Positions 21,923-23,502 of a DNA stretch of 23,502 nucleotides are shown here, piece after piece. Below the pieces are notes generated by a model, which worked only from the letters and a program-made list of their open reading frames with translations, did no database searches and was not told the DNA's origin. The stretch covers positions 1-23,502 of the forward strand of contig CALPVI020000004.1 of assembly GCA_943326975.2 (NCBI GenBank), read 5' to 3'. Position numbers and translations under genes: made by a program. Position 1 is the stretch's first letter. Every line of letters starts with the position of its first letter. The stretch is from Actinomyces viscosus (GTDB lineage: Bacteria; Bacteroidota; Bacteroidia; Flavobacteriales_D; Crocinitomicaceae).

Positions 21923-23152
21923 ATGCATATTTTATATAATATTGGTGTTCTTTTATATGGATTAGCTATACAATTAGCGGCATTCGTAAATCCAAAAGCG
22001 AAAGAATGGGTAAATGGTAGAAGAAACTATTTTAAAAATTTACCTATAATTGACACTTCAAATTTATATTGGTTTCATTGTGCTTCTTTAGGCGAATTTG
22101 ATCAAGCTTTACCTGTTATAAACCTTCTAAAAGAAAAGGATCCATCTATTTTTATATTCGTAACCTTCTTTTCACCTTCTGGTTATTTACATTATCAAAA
22201 AAGAAAACACAAAGTTGATTTAGCTACCTATTTACCTCTTGACACGCCTGGAAATGCAAAATTATTTATTCAACACTTTAAACCCAAAAAAGCATTTTTT
22301 GTCAAATATGAATTTTGGGCAAATTATATTTTTGAAGCAAAAAAACAAAATGTAAAACTATATTCAATTAGTGCTTTATTTAGAGAAAAACAACATTTTT
22401 TTAAACCAAATGCAAAATTTTTCCCTTCTGTATTAAAACAATTTGATTATTTTTTTGTTCAAAATCAATTATCCGCTAATCTACTTGAAAAAATTGGTAT
22501 AAATAAATATTTAATTTCAGGAGATACGCGCTTTGATAGGGTAATTGAAAATAAATCTCAATTGCAACCCAATTTAAAAATCGAATCATTTTTAAATGGA
22601 GAAAAAGCATTTATCATTGGAAGTTCATGGCCAGAGGACGAGTCAATATTAATACCACTTTTAAATTCAAATAAATTAAGTAATAAAATAATAATTGCAC
22701 CACATTCTGTTGATGAAAACCACATACAACAAATCATTAAAGAATTAAAAGTACCTTTTATTCGCTATACTCAAATGAAAGAGAAAAGCACAATAGAATC
22801 AAAACCTAACGTATTAATCTTAGATACAATTGGGCAACTTTCTAGTGCTTATTTTTATGGAGAAATAGCATATGTTGGTGGTGGTTTTTCAGGAAGTCTT
22901 CATAATATTTTAGAACCTGCTGTTTTTGGGCTTCCAGTACTTTTTGGGCCAAAGTTTACAAAATACCCAGAAGCTTCAGAATTTTTGAATCACAAAATTG
23001 GTTTTTCAATTAATTCTACAGAAACTTTTTTAATTAATTATCAAAATATTACTTCCAATTTATCTGAACTTAATGCTAGCTGCCAATTATTTATAAATAG
23101 TAATAAAGGAGCTTCAGAAAAAATTATTTCAACGATTGAAAAGCAAAACTAA
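21923..23152 (+). CDS. waaA: 3-deoxy-D-manno-octulosonic acid (Kdo) transferase
   Basis: I take the ATG at 21923, one base after the upstream stop. An in-frame TTG at 21875 would overlap the previous gene and lacks family similarity. The 409-residue protein is a GT30 enzyme that adds Kdo from CMP-Kdo to lipid A precursor at the inner membrane's cytoplasmic face. An N-terminal hydrophobic anchor (about 1-22) precedes WFHCASLGEFDQA, whose Glu58 matches the catalytic Glu of the ASxGE motif. LATYLPLDTPGNA (about 104-116), KYEFWANYIFEAKK, LYSISALFREKQ, GSSWPEDE and GGGFSGSLHNILEPAVFGLPV follow, all family hallmarks. Whether it adds one or two Kdo residues cannot be told. Confidence 0.93.
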   Translation: MHILYNIGVLLYGLAIQLAAFVNPKAKEWVNGRRNYFKNLPIIDTSNLYWFHCASLGEFDQALPVINLLKEKDPSIFIFVTFFSPSGYLHYQKRKHKVDLATYLPLDTPGNAKLFIQHFKPKKAFFVKYEFWANYIFEAKKQNVKLYSISALFREKQHFFKPNAKFFPSVLKQFDYFFVQNQLSANLLEKIGINKYLISGDTRFDRVIENKSQLQPNLKIESFLNGEKAFIIGSSWPEDESILIPLLNSNKLSNKIIIAPHSVDENHIQQIIKELKVPFIRYTQMKEKSTIESKPNVLILDTIGQLSSAYFYGEIAYVGGGFSGSLHNILEPAVFGLPVLFGPKFTKYPEASEFLNHKIGFSINSTETFLINYQNITSNLSELNASCQLFINSNKGASEKIISTIEKQN

Positions 23153-23235
23153 TCTACTTCTTTTGATTGTCTATCGAAAAAAATCAGCTGTTTATAGCTC
23201 AAAATATAAAAAATGATTCTATCTTTATGATAGAC

Positions 23236-23243
23236 TATATTTG
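23236..23243 (+). promoter_or_regulatory. Possible -7 promoter box before the right-edge gene
   Basis: TATATTTG is an exact TAnnTTTG match. It overlaps the GTG proposed as start of the right-edge gene by one base, so either the start is further downstream or the box is not used as such. A 6-bp inverted repeat with a 5-base loop (TCTATC/GATAGA, 23218-23234) lies just upstream. No good -33 element was found. Confidence 0.3.
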
Positions 23244-23502
23244 TGCAAACTGAAAAAACATATCCTTTTTTAAAATTCAATCTCTTAGCTGAAAGAGATA
23301 TTGGATCTATTATATATAGACTGTATGAAAACAAAATTTTTCATGTTATTATAAAAGAAGGAGAAAAAGTAACCATGGAAATGGTGAAAGATGGCTATGC
23401 ATTTCTTGATTTAAATGGAAAAGGTCGTTTTTATAATATTTATGAATTTAAATCATTTTCTGATATTGAACCCGAAGTAAGGAATTGGTCTGCGAGCAAT
23501 GA
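23243..23502 (+). CDS. Unrecognised protein, N-terminal part only, cut by window end
   Basis: An open frame runs from GTG at 23243 to the window end (86 codons and two bases) without a stop. The in-frame stop just upstream is TAG at 23231-23233. The predicted protein begins VQTEKTYPFLKFNLLAERD and has mixed acidic, basic and hydrophobic residues, including IIYRLYENKIFHVII and GYAFLDLNGKGRFYNIYEF, which look like beta strands of a soluble domain. I do not recognise the family. The first in-frame ATG is at 23375 and would drop the first 44 codons, so the GTG is the better guess. It lies 90 bases after waaA on the same strand. A minus-strand frame over the same DNA (23149-23334) is less protein-like. 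Confidence 0.62.
   Translation, partial: MQTEKTYPFLKFNLLAERDIGSIIYRLYENKIFHVIIKEGEKVTMEMVKDGYAFLDLNGKGRFYNIYEFKSFSDIEPEVRNWSASN

Noticed and set aside
23164..23235. GTCTATC/GATAGAC inverted repeat after waaA as a terminator
   Set aside because: The arms are only 7 bases, 53 bases apart, and no T run follows on the plus strand.
23149..23334. Minus-strand open frame of 61 codons near the right edge
   Set aside because: It overlaps the waaA stop and the better plus-strand frame, shows no domain, and has the composition of an antisense shadow.
1..23502. CRISPR arrays, insertion sequences, phage or defence genes, tRNA and rRNA
   Set aside because: Read through on both strands; no regularly spaced repeats, transposase motifs, or RNA gene signatures were seen.

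Overview
The window looks like chromosomal DNA of a low-GC member of the Bacteroidota, most likely a flavobacterium-like lineage (Flavobacteriales, possibly Crocinitomicaceae-like). The evidence is a type IX secretion sorting domain, a PorE-like TPR/propeller/OmpA lipoprotein, DUF2851, DUF2279 and DUF5715 proteins, a minus-strand PASTA/RluD neighbourhood, and several TAnnTTTG boxes of the Bacteroidota promoter type with no Shine-Dalgarno sequences. I cannot name the species.

Layout. Bases 1-3678 (minus strand) hold a tight gene string that reads DUF2851, PspC-domain protein, 2TM potassium channel with RCK domain, RmlD-like reductase, then the start of an APC-type amino acid permease cut by the window edge. 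Bases 3731-5824 hold a PorE-like lipoprotein gene with its own terminator. Bases 5947-10053 hold PASTA membrane protein, a T9SS-exported protein and the pseudouridine synthase RluD. Bases 10092-10864 hold a LOG-family gene and a strong terminator. A plus-strand DUF2279 gene (11015-11917) runs tail-to-tail into the main block.

The main block (11919-20149, minus) is an eight-gene nucleotide-sugar operon. In transcription order it encodes a WbpE-like aminotransferase, UDP-glucose 6-dehydrogenase, UDP-glucuronate decarboxylase, WbpD-like N-acetyltransferase, WbpB-like oxidoreductase, TviB/WbpO-type UDP-HexNAc 6-dehydrogenase, dTDP-glucose 4,6-dehydratase and a CpsB/YwqE-type tyrosine phosphatase. 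Together these can supply UDP-glucuronate and UDP-xylose, a UDP-2,3-diacetamido-uronic acid, and dTDP-4-keto-6-deoxyglucose for a surface polysaccharide. The window contains no glycosyltransferase, polymerase, flippase or Wzc-type kinase. Genes in this block abut or overlap, and three junctions use a TAATG stop/start overlap.

The right end holds a DUF5715 (M15-like) gene on the minus strand, an AT-rich divergent intergenic region, a plus-strand pair of an outer-membrane barrel-like protein and the Kdo transferase WaaA, and the start of an unrecognised plus-strand gene running off the window.

I found no mobile element, CRISPR array, phage gene, tRNA or rRNA. I do not see a clearly new defence or mobile system. 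The most distinctive points are the combined sugar pathways in one operon, the atypical channel filter, and the exported protein translationally coupled to RluD.
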